Of a stretch of 21,870 nucleotides of DNA, positions 1-8,900 are shown piece by piece. The stretch lies in contig JAEWXD010000046.1 in the NCBI GenBank assembly GCA_023396045.1, forward strand, positions 1 through 21,870, given 5' to 3'. The translations under genes were made by a program, and so were the position numbers. The DNA is from Bacillota bacterium (GTDB taxonomy: Bacteria; Bacillota; Clostridia; Christensenellales; Aristaeellaceae). Within the stretch, counting starts at the first letter, position 1; each line of letters opens with the position of its first letter. The notes beneath the pieces were generated by a model, which worked only from the letters and a program-made list of their open reading frames with translations, was not told where the DNA came from and did not search any database.

Positions 1-1
1 T

Positions 2-109
2 GAGAACAGCAAGACAACTATGGACATCTATGCAAGAGTAAAGTATAATAAACCAGAACAGCTATTCGATGTAGTAAATTCTGCATTTCATCAAGCTGTC
101 CCCTCGTAA
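2..109 (+). CDS. int: Tyrosine recombinase / integrase, C-terminal end only (partial)
   Basis: The frame is open from the window edge and encodes 35 residues to a TAA at 107-109. The segment ENSKTTMDIYARV matches the end of the catalytic domain of phage and ICE tyrosine recombinases: the Tyr of 'DIYARV' (codon 29-31) would be the nucleophile that attacks the DNA at the crossover site. The Arg and His catalytic residues lie outside the window. The gene reads toward the rpsI remnant about 95 bp further on, which is the usual arrangement of an integrase next to its own attachment site. The family call rests on a short stretch but the motif is characteristic; whether the element is a phage, ICE or IME cannot be seen. 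Confidence 0.8.
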   Translation, partial: ENSKTTMDIYARVKYNKPEQLFDVVNSAFHQAVPS

Positions 110-204
110 AAGTGGCCTGTTTTTTGGTTAAGGAATAGGACAACCGAGGGGCCGAGGCTCAAAAAAGCCCGGAATATCAAGGAAAATCATCGCTCAGACG
201 ATTG

Positions 205-255
205 AAATACGGTTTAAAAGCAGCTCGTCGTGCTCCACAATTCAGCAAACGTTAA
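205..255 (+). pseudogene. rpsI: 3' end of rpsI (ribosomal protein S9), displaced copy; probable att site
   Basis: The frame ending at TAA 253-255 reads KYGLKAARRAPQFSKR, the highly conserved C-terminal tail of ribosomal protein S9, which reaches into the ribosomal P site. Upstream of codon 205 the same frame stays open back to a stop at 136-138, but the residues no longer resemble S9 and no start codon is present. It is therefore only the tail of the gene. With an integrase ending 95 bp upstream, the simplest reading is an attachment site: the element entered the 3' end of rpsI, restored the complete gene at its far end, and left this duplicate tail here with the original terminator. Which bases form the crossover core cannot be fixed without the other junction. 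Confidence 0.82.
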
Positions 256-260
256 TTTTG

Positions 261-288
261 AAAGCCTCGATATATCGGGGCTTTTTTT
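261..288 (+). terminator. Rho-independent terminator of rpsI
   Basis: AAAGCCTCG pairs with the downstream CGGGGCTTT across an ATATAT loop (one T-G pair) and is followed by seven T. It lies 5 bp after the S9 stop codon, so it is the native rpsI terminator left on this side of the insertion. From 289 to 442 the DNA is very AT-rich and I see no gene. Confidence 0.8.
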
Positions 289-442
289 GTAGGAAAATTT
301 ACATTTCAAAAAATAATACATAAAAATGCATTTCTCGATTTTTAATATAAGTTATTAAAAAAATGAAAAATCGTTTTTTCCTATTATTAACTGTGTAAGC
401 CTCTGATAAAATAGAAACTGTTAATAAATTTTTCAACAACAT

Positions 443-468
443 AAAAAACGGGGTTTCCCCCGTTTTTT
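443..468 (-). terminator. Terminator of the rhodanese-flavodoxin operon
   Basis: AAAAAACGGGG pairs with CCCCGTTTTTT around a 4-nt loop. The T tract reads on the minus strand, and the TAA of the flavodoxin-like gene overlaps the stem. The symmetric A and T tracts would let it act in both directions. Confidence 0.85.
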
Positions 469-1383
469 AATCTATAGATAGAATTTCAAAATGTGTATCA
501 TCTTCAGCCCTGGAATAAATTACAAAGCCCGGGTAAAAGAAACGTGCCGAAGTAATGTTTCTGGTACAGCCATTGGTACCTGTTACAAATTTATCATAGG
601 AACCAATAGCAGCTTCTACCTGTTCCTTGGTGAGTATTTGCCCTACCAAACTTTTAGCACTCTCTTTTTGTTCTGCTACAGTTGGAATAGGATGAAGCTC
701 TACATTCTCTATGTCAGTGGCTATCTTTTCTAACCATGCATATGTTTGTTCTTTGGCAGTACCAAATTCTTTTCTATGTATCACTAAACCATTATCCAAT
801 ACAATAGAATTTGGTAGTAAAGATTTTAAGATATAAATGCTATCTGAAAAACCATCTTGCTTGTGTTCGTAGGAAGTATATGGAATGATAATTTTACCAC
901 TAAAGTCGTTTTCTTTTAGAAATGTATACAATGCTCTTGGTGGTTCGGCATACCAGTTTGGAAAGCCTAAATAAATATATTTATATTGACTTAAATCTTT
1001 ATCAAACGGCTCTACTTCGGGATACAAACCTTTTAGTTGTTCTTCATTAAGAACGATTTTTTGAGTATCTTTTTTTGTTTCTGGATATACTTTTTTACAT
1101 GAACGGAATATACATCCGACTTAGTTTGCTCTGCAATCCAAGTTGCGATAAAACCATTGGTACCGGTAATTTCGCCATTGTCTTTTACAAGCACACTGAC
1201 AGAAGTACGAACATCCACATCATCACCCAAAGAATCGGAATATTCCTTTGCATTGACAATATTTTCACCACGCAAAAAATAAATGACCAATGAATTGGTA
1301 TTTGCCTTTTCTACCATCGCACAAGTTGAAAATACAAAAGTCAAAGCAAGCAGTAAAGAAATGTATTGGAGTTTCGTTTTCAT
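467..1383 (-). pseudogene. Exported flavodoxin-like protein, split by a one-base frameshift
   Basis: Two adjacent minus-strand frames make one protein. Codons from ATG 1383 give a hydrophobic Sec-type signal with a possible weak lipobox (FSTC, Cys21) and the first half of a Flavodoxin_4-like domain (SLVIYFLRGENIVN, then ITGTNGFIATWIAEQT). That frame ends at 1033-1035. The second half (YIYLGFPNWYAEPPRALYTFL, then SGKIIIPYTS) is in the frame from about 1097 to 467. Adding one A to the A6 tract (T6 at 1091-1096) fuses them into 305 residues reading HVKK-VYPETKK. The C-terminal 80 residues or so have no family I recognise. The FMN phosphate loop lacks the usual TGNT. The gene starts 3 nt after the rhodanese stop, so it is probably translationally coupled. 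It could be a true pseudogene, a phase variant, a slippage-rescued gene or a sequencing error. Confidence 0.75.
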
Positions 1384-1386
1384 ATG

Positions 1387-2912
1387 CTATTTCGCTTTCC
1401 TATTTACGCCATCGCTTACAATATTGCCTTCTTCGTCTACAACTTCATCTAAGTATATATCAAATCTTACTTTTCTACCTTCATGATCGATAAACCAGTT
1501 GCCACAATTGGACCATACAACCCAACCTTCATCCCAATATTTCACGTTTTCCAAACCCACAGATTGTGCATTATAAGCTTCTTTAGAAGCACCCCAACCA
1601 TCACCGCAGAAGTGAACAATCGGCTTATCCATAGGAATATCATTATCATTATAGAACTTAACCATCAATTCTTTCATTGCGGGAGTTCCATCAGGATTTT
1701 CAAAAATACCGCCACTGGCATTCTTAGCACCTTGAATTCTACCCATTAAATCGTGGTAATCATAAGTAGAGTCAATTTTATCCCCACCAATGAGTGTACC
1801 TGCTGTATGATTATTTTCATCTTCCTCATTTGCGGCAAGCATAGCTTTTACTTCATCCATCCATACAATTTCTTCTGGATGTGGGATATCGCCGGAACCA
1901 AAACTTTCAATAGAAACTGGTTTTTCTACATTTTTTGTATCAACCGGAAAACCATTATAGTTCCAAGCGTTCATTAAACCGCTCATACCATAATATCTAA
2001 CGCCTAAAGATCTTAGCATAAAGCCAAAGCGTGCAATAGGGCGTGTATCATTGGAAATACCAATAACGATAGAATCTTTATTAACACCATATTCCGGTAA
2101 GATAGAATCTCTAAATTCTTCAATAGGAACTAAAGAATACTCAACAGAATATTTTTCTCGTTTTTCCGGAGTATAAGAACGTGGTCTTTCATAAGTATTG
2201 GTGTTGATATGCACTGCACCGGGCACATGCCCTTCAGACAAATAGTTAGACTCATGCACATTGCCATAACTAATATCAAAAATACGAATTTTAGCTAAAT
2301 CATCTGCAGTAAAAATAGAACTTGTAAGTTCTTCCAGACTATCATCTTTACCTGTAATATAATCAGACAAATCTTTTACTACTTCGCTTGGTAAGTATCT
2401 ATCATAATTTAGATAGCTAACAAGATATTTGCCTTCGTCAATCAATTCTTTTGCATCAAATACCTTTACGGTTTCAATGTTTTGACTCTTTAAATAATTT
2501 GCAGCGCTTACTGCAGCGTTCTTTTCGCCTGCATAATCATAAACAATATAGGTTTTATCCTTACTTAAGGCGATTGCCTCATTATAGCTGTTTACTCTTT
2601 TTTCTCTTCTTTCTGCATTAGTAGCAAAATCTAACCATCTTGCAGAATATAGAACTGCATTTTCAAAATGCCCGCCATTTTTTGCACCTTGTAAAACCCA
2701 ACCTGAATAAGCTTCTTGAGGTCTGGCATCAACCAAAACTACATTTTGACTTTCGCCATTGATGCAAGCCATTACTTCTTCTGCACTTGCATTGTTAAAA
2801 CTTGTTGTTTCTACAATAGTATGAGTAGTTACTAATAAGCTAAAGGTGAAAATAACTACAAATACAAAATCCAACCCTCTTAAAAAAGAGATTTTTTTGT
2901 TAGATAATTCAT
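1387..2912 (-). CDS. Exported three-domain rhodanese-like sulfurtransferase, start region frameshifted
   Basis: The uninterrupted frame runs from about 2905 to a TAG at 1387, with a TTG at 2874 as its first usual start codon. It holds three rhodanese-type domains at about residues 30-150, 185-310 and 330-460, counted from that TTG. Only the third has the catalytic Cys, in the loop HFCGDGWGAS (Cys423). The equivalent loops are YDYAGEKN and GISNDTRP in domains 1 and 2. TTG 2874 has no ribosome binding site and would start inside the hydrophobic segment. An ATG at 2912 with AAAGGAG at 2919-2925 is ideal but one base out of frame. One more A in the A7 tract (T7 at 2892-2898) would give MNYLTKKISFLRGLDFVF, a proper signal peptide or anchor. 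A likely role is extracytoplasmic sulfur transfer with the flavodoxin-like partner; the substrate is unknown. Confidence 0.8.
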
Positions 2913-2942
2913 AACAAGCTCCTTTATAATTTTATATTGAGA

Positions 2943-2971
2943 ATTTTATTACTAAATGTAAAATATATCAA
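2943..2971 (-). promoter_or_regulatory. Probable sigma-70 promoter of the rhodanese-flavodoxin operon
   Basis: On the minus strand TTGATA (2966-2971) and TAAAAT (2943-2948) are separated by exactly 17 bp. Transcription would begin near 2936, about 24 nt before the ATG at 2912. The surrounding DNA is very AT-rich, so chance matches are possible. Confidence 0.5.
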
Positions 2972-3030
2972 CTATAAATGAATGTTTATACATTATAAAA
3001 TTAAATATATGCATTTAATAATATACTACT

Positions 3031-3044
3031 GTATATTCATATAC
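3031..3044. repeat. Short palindrome in the divergent intergenic region
   Basis: GTATAT-TC-ATATAC is a perfect inverted repeat with a 2-bp centre, placed between the two divergent promoters at 2943-2971 and 3090-3118. A second repeat, AATG-TTTATA-CATT, lies at 2981-2994. Either could be an operator, but such repeats arise easily in AT-rich DNA. Confidence 0.25.
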
Positions 3045-3089
3045 TTAAGTAATAATGCTAAATATGGAAAATTTTTCATCAAATATATA

Positions 3090-3118
3090 TTGAAATTTGA
3101 AAAACAATATGCAATAAT
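3090..3118 (+). promoter_or_regulatory. Possible promoter of the M20 peptidase operon
   Basis: TTGAAA (3090-3095) and AATAAT (3113-3118) are separated by 17 bp. Transcription would start near 3125 and leave a leader of about 70 nt before the start codon at 3194. The match is moderate and the DNA is AT-rich. Confidence 0.35.
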
Positions 3119-3193
3119 GAGAACATAAAAAATTGAATTGTAACAAAATCTATGTAAATGAGTCTATTTTTATTGCAAGAATAGGAGTAAAAA

Positions 3194-4360
3194 ATGCTTA
3201 CAACATATTTACAAAAGGAAATGGTGCAATGGCGCAGAGATTTACACCGTATACCCGAAATTGGTAACCATTTGCCACAAACAAGCAGCTATGTAAAGTC
3301 TATATTAGAAAAATATGGTATCTCTTACACTAACTATATGAACGGCAATGGCATAGTTGCAGAAATATTAGGGACTGCACCCGGCAAATGTGTAATGATT
3401 CGTGCCGATATGGATGCTTTACAAATAAAAGAAGAAACAGGACTTCCATTTGCATCAAATAACGGCAACATGCATGCCTGTGGGCATGACGGTCACACCG
3501 CTATGGCATTAGGAGCTGCTGTATATTTACAACAGCACAATGATTTTGCAGGTACAGTTAAAATCATTTTTCAGCCTGGGGAGGAATATCCCGGTGGCGC
3601 GTTGCCAATGATAGAGGAGGGCGCGCTTACAGGTGTAGATGCTATATTTGGTATGCATGAAGGTTGGCTAACAAAAGAAGTTCCCAAAGGAAGCATAGGC
3701 TTAAAAAATGGCGCTGCAATGGCCTCGATGGACAGATTCTTAATTCGTATACATGGCAAAGGTGGACATGGTGCCAGCCCTGAGCATACGAATGACCCCA
3801 TTTTAATTGGGTCTGAAATTGTAATGGCTTTACAAAGGCTCTCCAGCCGTGAAGTGCGTGCAGTAGACCCTATAATAGTAAGTGTATGCCGTTTTTCAGG
3901 TGGCTTTAATCAAAACATTATTCCAAGTGAAGTAGAATTAGAAGGTACCGTACGAGCACTCAACCAAAATATCCGTGAATACTTAGCAAAACGCATAGAA
4001 GAAATTGCAAGTGGTATTGCAAATGTTTACGGTGCCAAAATTGAATATACATACGACTATAAATATCCCGCAGTAATCAACAATGAACAAATGTATAAGC
4101 TATGCAAAGAAACAGGCCTTGCACTGTTTGGCGAAAGCATGATATATGATATGAAAGACCCGTTGATGGGGGCAGAAGACTTTGCAGAATATGCAAAAAT
4201 GATACCTGCAAACTATATGTTTATGAGTAACCCCGGTGAAGTTGATGGTGAAAATTATCCTCACCATCACTGCAAATTTGATATTGACGAAGCATATTTC
4301 ACCCATGGTTCTACCCTATTTGCACAATGTGCACTGAACTATTTAAAAGAATATAAATAA
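3194..4360 (+). CDS. M20-family amidohydrolase (N-acyl amino acid / peptide hydrolase)
   Basis: A 388-residue metallopeptidase of the M20 family, close to hippurate and IAA-amino acid hydrolases, which remove an acyl group or residue from an amide-linked amino acid. The family motifs are all present: ADMDAL at 71-76, HACGHDGH at 94-101 (Cys96 and His98 as metal ligands), QPGEE at 127-131 (catalytic Glu and ligand), MHE at 154-156, GAEDF at 326-330 and PHHHCKFD at 356-363. The lid or dimerisation domain lies at about 180-290. There is no signal peptide, so it acts in the cytoplasm. The start has AGGAG six bases upstream. It is the first gene of a three-gene operon with two membrane proteins that may supply its substrate. 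The exact substrate cannot be read from the sequence. Confidence 0.9.
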   Translation: MLTTYLQKEMVQWRRDLHRIPEIGNHLPQTSSYVKSILEKYGISYTNYMNGNGIVAEILGTAPGKCVMIRADMDALQIKEETGLPFASNNGNMHACGHDGHTAMALGAAVYLQQHNDFAGTVKIIFQPGEEYPGGALPMIEEGALTGVDAIFGMHEGWLTKEVPKGSIGLKNGAAMASMDRFLIRIHGKGGHGASPEHTNDPILIGSEIVMALQRLSSREVRAVDPIIVSVCRFSGGFNQNIIPSEVELEGTVRALNQNIREYLAKRIEEIASGIANVYGAKIEYTYDYKYPAVINNEQMYKLCKETGLALFGESMIYDMKDPLMGAEDFAEYAKMIPANYMFMSNPGEVDGENYPHHHCKFDIDEAYFTHGSTLFAQCALNYLKEYK

Positions 4361-4391
4361 ATTATTTATATATTTTGAAAGGAGTTTTTGT

Positions 4392-5252
4392 ATGAAAAAC
4401 TTTAAGTTGCACCTTATTGTTTTGGCACTGGTTGTAGTTGCTGAATTAATAGGTGTTATCAACATTCCACTGGGTAGTGGCAAAATGGTATTATTACCTA
4501 TGCTATACGCCTTGGTACTTGGTGTCTTCTTAACCCCTAAATTTTTGAAGATTGCTAAAGAAAAAGAGATGGAAGATGCAGGTTCATTGATTGGTATTAC
4601 TTTGTTATTGCTTATGGCAAAATATGGCACCAACATTGGCCCTACACTACCAAAAATCCTTGCTGCTTCACCTGCATTGATTTTACAAGAGTTTGGTAAC
4701 CTTGGAACATTGATGCTCGGTATCCCTGTTGCATTGCTTATCGGCTTAAACCGTGAAAGCATTGGTGCTGCACACTCTATTGCCCGCGAACCAAACGTTG
4801 CACTGATCGGCGACCGTTATGGATTAGACAGCCCTGAAGGTGAAGGCGTACTTGGCGTTTATATTGTGGGCACTGTATTTGGTACATTATTTGTTGGTAT
4901 TATGGCATCCGTATTAGACGCTGCAAATTTCTTACACCCCTATGCACTTGCTATGGCCAGCGGTGTAGGTTCTGCCTCCATGATGACCGCAGGTGTAGCA
5001 ACACTTTCTGCTGCGCACCCTGATATGGCTGAAATGTTACAAGCACTTGGGGCAAGCTCTAATATGCTATCCGGTTTAGATGGGGTTTACATGAGTTTAT
5101 GGATTGCATTACCCGCTTCTGAATGGCTATACCGTAAAATAAAAGGCAAGAACGCACTTCCTCCAAGTATTAAACCGGAACTTAGTGATGACAGCGAAGC
5201 TATGAAAATAGTGAACGATGTTGAAGAATTAGAAATGAAGGAGGACAAATAA
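4392..5252 (+). CDS. DUF3100 family polytopic membrane protein, putative transporter subunit
   Basis: A 286-residue membrane protein with about seven hydrophobic segments (roughly 7-25, 33-49, 65-82, 103-118, 153-175, 181-203 and 230-247) and a charged cytoplasmic-looking tail. The polar stretch GLNRESIGAAHSIAREPN followed by GDRYGLDSPEGEG (about 118-152) is a hallmark I associate with DUF3100. AAAGGAG stands seven bases before the ATG, and the gene follows the amidohydrolase by 31 bp. Its TAA is directly followed by the ATG of the next gene, implying tight coupling. Transport of the substrate of the M20 enzyme is inferred from context only; DUF3100 has no established activity that I know of. 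Confidence 0.75.
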   Translation: MKNFKLHLIVLALVVVAELIGVINIPLGSGKMVLLPMLYALVLGVFLTPKFLKIAKEKEMEDAGSLIGITLLLLMAKYGTNIGPTLPKILAASPALILQEFGNLGTLMLGIPVALLIGLNRESIGAAHSIAREPNVALIGDRYGLDSPEGEGVLGVYIVGTVFGTLFVGIMASVLDAANFLHPYALAMASGVGSASMMTAGVATLSAAHPDMAEMLQALGASSNMLSGLDGVYMSLWIALPASEWLYRKIKGKNALPPSIKPELSDDSEAMKIVNDVEELEMKEDK

Positions 5253-5702
5253 ATGAAATTAAAAAATGCCTTTTTCGTGCTTTTAATCACTGCTGCACTA
5301 TCTTTGGCAGGGCAAATGGTAAAACAAAGAGCATTTACTCTATTGGAAGCTTTACCCGGCATGTTGATTTTAGTGGTAGTATCCATCATTGGTATTGCAC
5401 TTGCTAAATACTTACCTATTAAAATTCCTGCCGTTGCTTACATAGTAACCCTTGCTGTTATTATTACTGTACCCGGTTTCCCCGGTTCTGCTAAAATTTC
5501 TGAATTTACAAGCAAAGTAGATTTCTTGGCACTATGCACACCCATACTTGCCTATGCTGGTATTTATACAGGTAAAAACTTAGATTCTTTAAAGAAATCC
5601 GGCTGGAGAATTATTATTGTATCCTTATTTGTAATCTTTGGTACTTATTTTGGTTCTGCACTCATTGCACAAATTATTTTAAAACTTACAGGGCAAATTT
5701 GA
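5253..5702 (+). CDS. Small four-helix membrane protein, partner of the DUF3100 protein
   Basis: The product has 149 residues with about four transmembrane segments (roughly 5-23, 35-50, 58-75 and 120-142) and a polar loop around 83-115 containing TGKNLDSLKKSG. The ATG abuts the stop of the DUF3100 gene, and GGAGG lies inside that gene's last codons, so the two are translationally coupled and probably form one complex. I do not recognise a named family. The size and position fit the small subunit of a two-component permease. A strong terminator follows 20 bp after the stop. Confidence 0.7.
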   Translation: MKLKNAFFVLLITAALSLAGQMVKQRAFTLLEALPGMLILVVVSIIGIALAKYLPIKIPAVAYIVTLAVIITVPGFPGSAKISEFTSKVDFLALCTPILAYAGIYTGKNLDSLKKSGWRIIIVSLFVIFGTYFGSALIAQIILKLTGQI

Positions 5703-5722
5703 TAAAATTTTAATTGTCAAAG

Positions 5723-5752
5723 CACACTATGTTTTCCATAGTGTGTTTTTTT
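5723..5752 (+). terminator. Terminator of the M20-DUF3100 operon
   Basis: CACACTATG pairs perfectly with CATAGTGTG around a TTTTC loop, followed by seven T. From 5753 to 5893 the DNA is AT-rich and I find no gene or structure. Confidence 0.9.
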
Positions 5753-5893
5753 ATTAAAAGGGGTGAAATGAGATATAATTTTAATTAGAAAAAATGTATA
5801 TAAAAGTATTAACCATAGTCATTACATTAAAAAATGTGTTATGCACAAACAACATTATATAACAATAGTAAATAGAATAAATATCATACGCAT

Positions 5894-5921
5894 AAAAAAC
5901 TAACCACCAGCCTAACTGGTG
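5894..5921 (-). terminator. Second (distal) terminator after rpoC
   Basis: On the minus strand CACCAG-TTAGG-CTGGTG is followed by GTTAG and then six T. It lies 14 bp beyond a stronger terminator and probably acts as a backup. Confidence 0.65.
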
Positions 5922-5934
5922 ATTTTCTGTATGT

Positions 5935-5962
5935 AAAAAACCGTTGGTTATTCTACCAACGG
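5935..5962 (-). terminator. Primary terminator of rpoBC
   Basis: On the minus strand CCGTTGGT pairs with ACCAACGG around a 6-nt loop and is followed by six T. It starts about 30 bp after the rpoC stop. Confidence 0.9.
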
Positions 5963-5993
5963 CTCATCTCTCACTAAACAGGAGAAAGGTTTT

Positions 5994-8900
5994 TTAAAAT
6001 TGTTCTTGTACTTCTATTTCGCTATAACGGTTCATACCGGTACCGGCTGGTATCAATTTACCGATGATAACGTTTTCTTTTAAGCCCAAGAGATTATCGG
6101 TTTTACCCTTTAATGCTGCATCGGTGAGCACTCTTGTTGTTTCTTGGAAGGAACAAGCAGAAAGGAAGCTTTCTGTTGCAAGAGCTGCTTTGGTAATACC
6201 AAGTAAGGTTGGTTTAGCAGAAGCGGGTTCGCCACCATTGAGTTTTACTTGACGGTTTGTTTCTTCAAATGTGCCGCTATCTACTAAGCTACCCGGCAAC
6301 ATATTGGTATCGCCGGCGGTTACAATACGAACTTTACGCATCATTTGACGAACGATTACTTCAATATGCTTATCGGAAATGCTAACACCTTGTTGTCTAT
6401 ATACGCTAAGTACTTCACGCAAGATATAGTCTTGCACGGAGCGAACACCAAGGATTCTTAACAAATCATGTGGATTGATGGAACCTTCTGTGATTTGGTC
6501 ACCCATTTCAATATGTTGACCATCTGTTACACGAATATGTGCACCAAAGTTGATAGGATATACCTTTTCTTCAGCATTTTCATCATCCGGAACAACCACA
6601 ACTTCTCGTTTAGCTTTTTTGTCGCTTACCTTTACAGTGCCACGAATTTCACTTAAAACAGCAAAGTGTTTTGGCTTGCGTGCTTCAAACAATTCTTCTA
6701 CACGTGGCAAACCTTGTGTAATATCTTCGCCGGACGCAACACCACCACTATGGAATGTTCTCATGGTTAACTGTGTACCAGGTTCACCAATGGCTTGTGC
6801 CGCAATGATACCTACAGCTTCACCAATATCAACATTATTACCTGTTGCAAGGTTCATACCGTAGCACTTAGAGCATACACCATGTTCACACAAGCATGTA
6901 AGTGGGCTACGGGCATACACCTCGGTAATGCCTTTTTCACAAATCAATTTTGCCATTTTATGGCTAATCATTTCATTGTCTTTTACAAGTACTTCTTTGG
7001 TAATTGGATCTTCAATATCGCCAATGGCTACTCTGCCTACGATACGATCTTCCAAGGATTCGAGCACTCTATCACCTACCATTAAGGCAGATAAGCGTTG
7101 ACCACGAGGAGATTTACCACGCTTGGCAAAACAGTCATGTTCACGAATAATTACTTCTTGGGATACATCTACTAAACGTCTTGTTAGGTAACCGGAGTCT
7201 GCTGTACGCAAAGCGGTATCTGCCAAAGATTTACGAGAACCGTGGGAAGAAATGAAGAATTCAAGTGCAGAAAGGCCTTCGGAGAAGTTTGCACGAATTG
7301 GCAATTCAATAGCTTTACCACTTGGAGATACCATCAAACCACGCATACCGGCCAACTGACTCAACTGACCTTCGGAACCACGGGCACCGGATTCGATCAT
7401 AATACGAATTGGGTTAAACTCACTCATTTGAGGTAAGATAAGTTTTTTAAGTTGATCGGTTGCACTGTTCCATGTAGAAGTAACGGTACGGTAACGTTCT
7501 TCTTCGGTTAACATACCACGACGGTGTTGTGCGTTGGTACGTTGCACAATGCTATCTGCTTTTGCCAATATTTCTGCTTTTTCTTTAGGAACGATGATAT
7601 CGCCAACAGAAACGGTAACAGCGCCACGTGTAGAATAGTGGTAACCCAACGCTTTAATAATATCCAGCACGGTTGCAGTAATATGCACGCCATGTGTTTG
7701 GTATACCAAATCTACAATCTTAGAAAGCATCTTTTTGCCACAGTTTTGATCTACTTCAAGGGCAAACATTTCATCTAAGCAGGTACGTGGTTTTAAGCCG
7801 ATATCTTGAGGAATAGCTTCATTAAATATAAGCTGACCTAAAGTACAGTCTATAATTCTTTCGGCTGTTTCACCATTAAAGCTGCGTTTTACACGCACTT
7901 TGATAGGCGCTTGCAAGGAAAGTTTTTCCATTTGATAAGCCATCATAGCTTCATCAAAGTCTGCAAATATTTTACCTGCACCAATGCCGTTTTCATTTTT
8001 CATGGTGAGATAGTAACAACCAATAATCATATCCTGGGAAGGAGAAATAACCGGCTTACCATCTTGTGGTTTTAAAATATTGTTGTGTGCAAGCATTAAC
8101 ATGCTGGCTTCTGCTTGTGCTTCCAAGCTGAGCGGTACGTGTACAGCCATCTGGTCGCCATCAAAGTCGGCGTTATAGGCAGTACAGGTGAGTGGGTGAA
8201 GCTTCATAGCTTTACCTTCTACAAGTACCGGTTCAAAAGCTTGGATACCGAGCCTGTGCAAAGTTGGGGCACGGTTTAATAGTACTGGGTGTTCTTTAAT
8301 AACTTCTTCTAAAACGTCCCAAACTTGAGAAGACATACGTTCTACCATGCGTTTTGCAGTTTTGTTTTGGGCTGCAATTTTCTTTTCCATCAATCGTTGA
8401 ATTACGAATGGTTTGAAAAGTTCCAATGCCATTTCTTTGGGCAAACCGCATTGGTAAAGCTTAAGTTCCGGACCAACTACGATAACGGAACGACCGGAAT
8501 AGTCTACACGTTTACCAAGTAAGTTTTGACGGAAACGGCCTTGTTTACCACGCAATAAATCAGACAAGCTCTTTAATGCTCTGTTACCGGGGCCGGTTAC
8601 GGTTCTACCACGTCTACCATTATCAATCAAAGCGTCTACTGCTTCTTGTAACATGCGTTTTTCGTTACGGATAATGATTTCCGGGGCGCCGAGCTCTAAC
8701 AATCTTTTTAAACGATTGTTTCTGTTAATAACACGGCGATACAAATCGTTTAAATCGGAAGTAGCAAAACGGCCACCTTCCAATTGTACCATTGGTCTGA
8801 GATCCGGTGGGATAACAGGTAGTACATCCAAAATCATCCATTCAGGACGATTATTGGATGTGCGCAAGGATTCTACAACATCCAAACGTTTGATAGCGTT

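Noticed and set aside
110..260. Possible tmRNA, 6S RNA or tRNA 3' end as the integrase target
   Set aside because: No T-loop, tag sequence or CCA-proximal acceptor stem is seen. The frame ending at 255 instead encodes the S9 tail, which explains the site.
1033..1102. Confident call of programmed -1 frameshifting in the flavodoxin gene
   Set aside because: The slippery heptamer arises in phase from any one-A loss in the tract, and stimulatory elements are absent or weak.
5753..5800. Tiny frame after AAGGGGTG (about six codons)
   Set aside because: The start is too close to the putative ribosome binding site, the peptide is only six residues and the gap is AT-rich.
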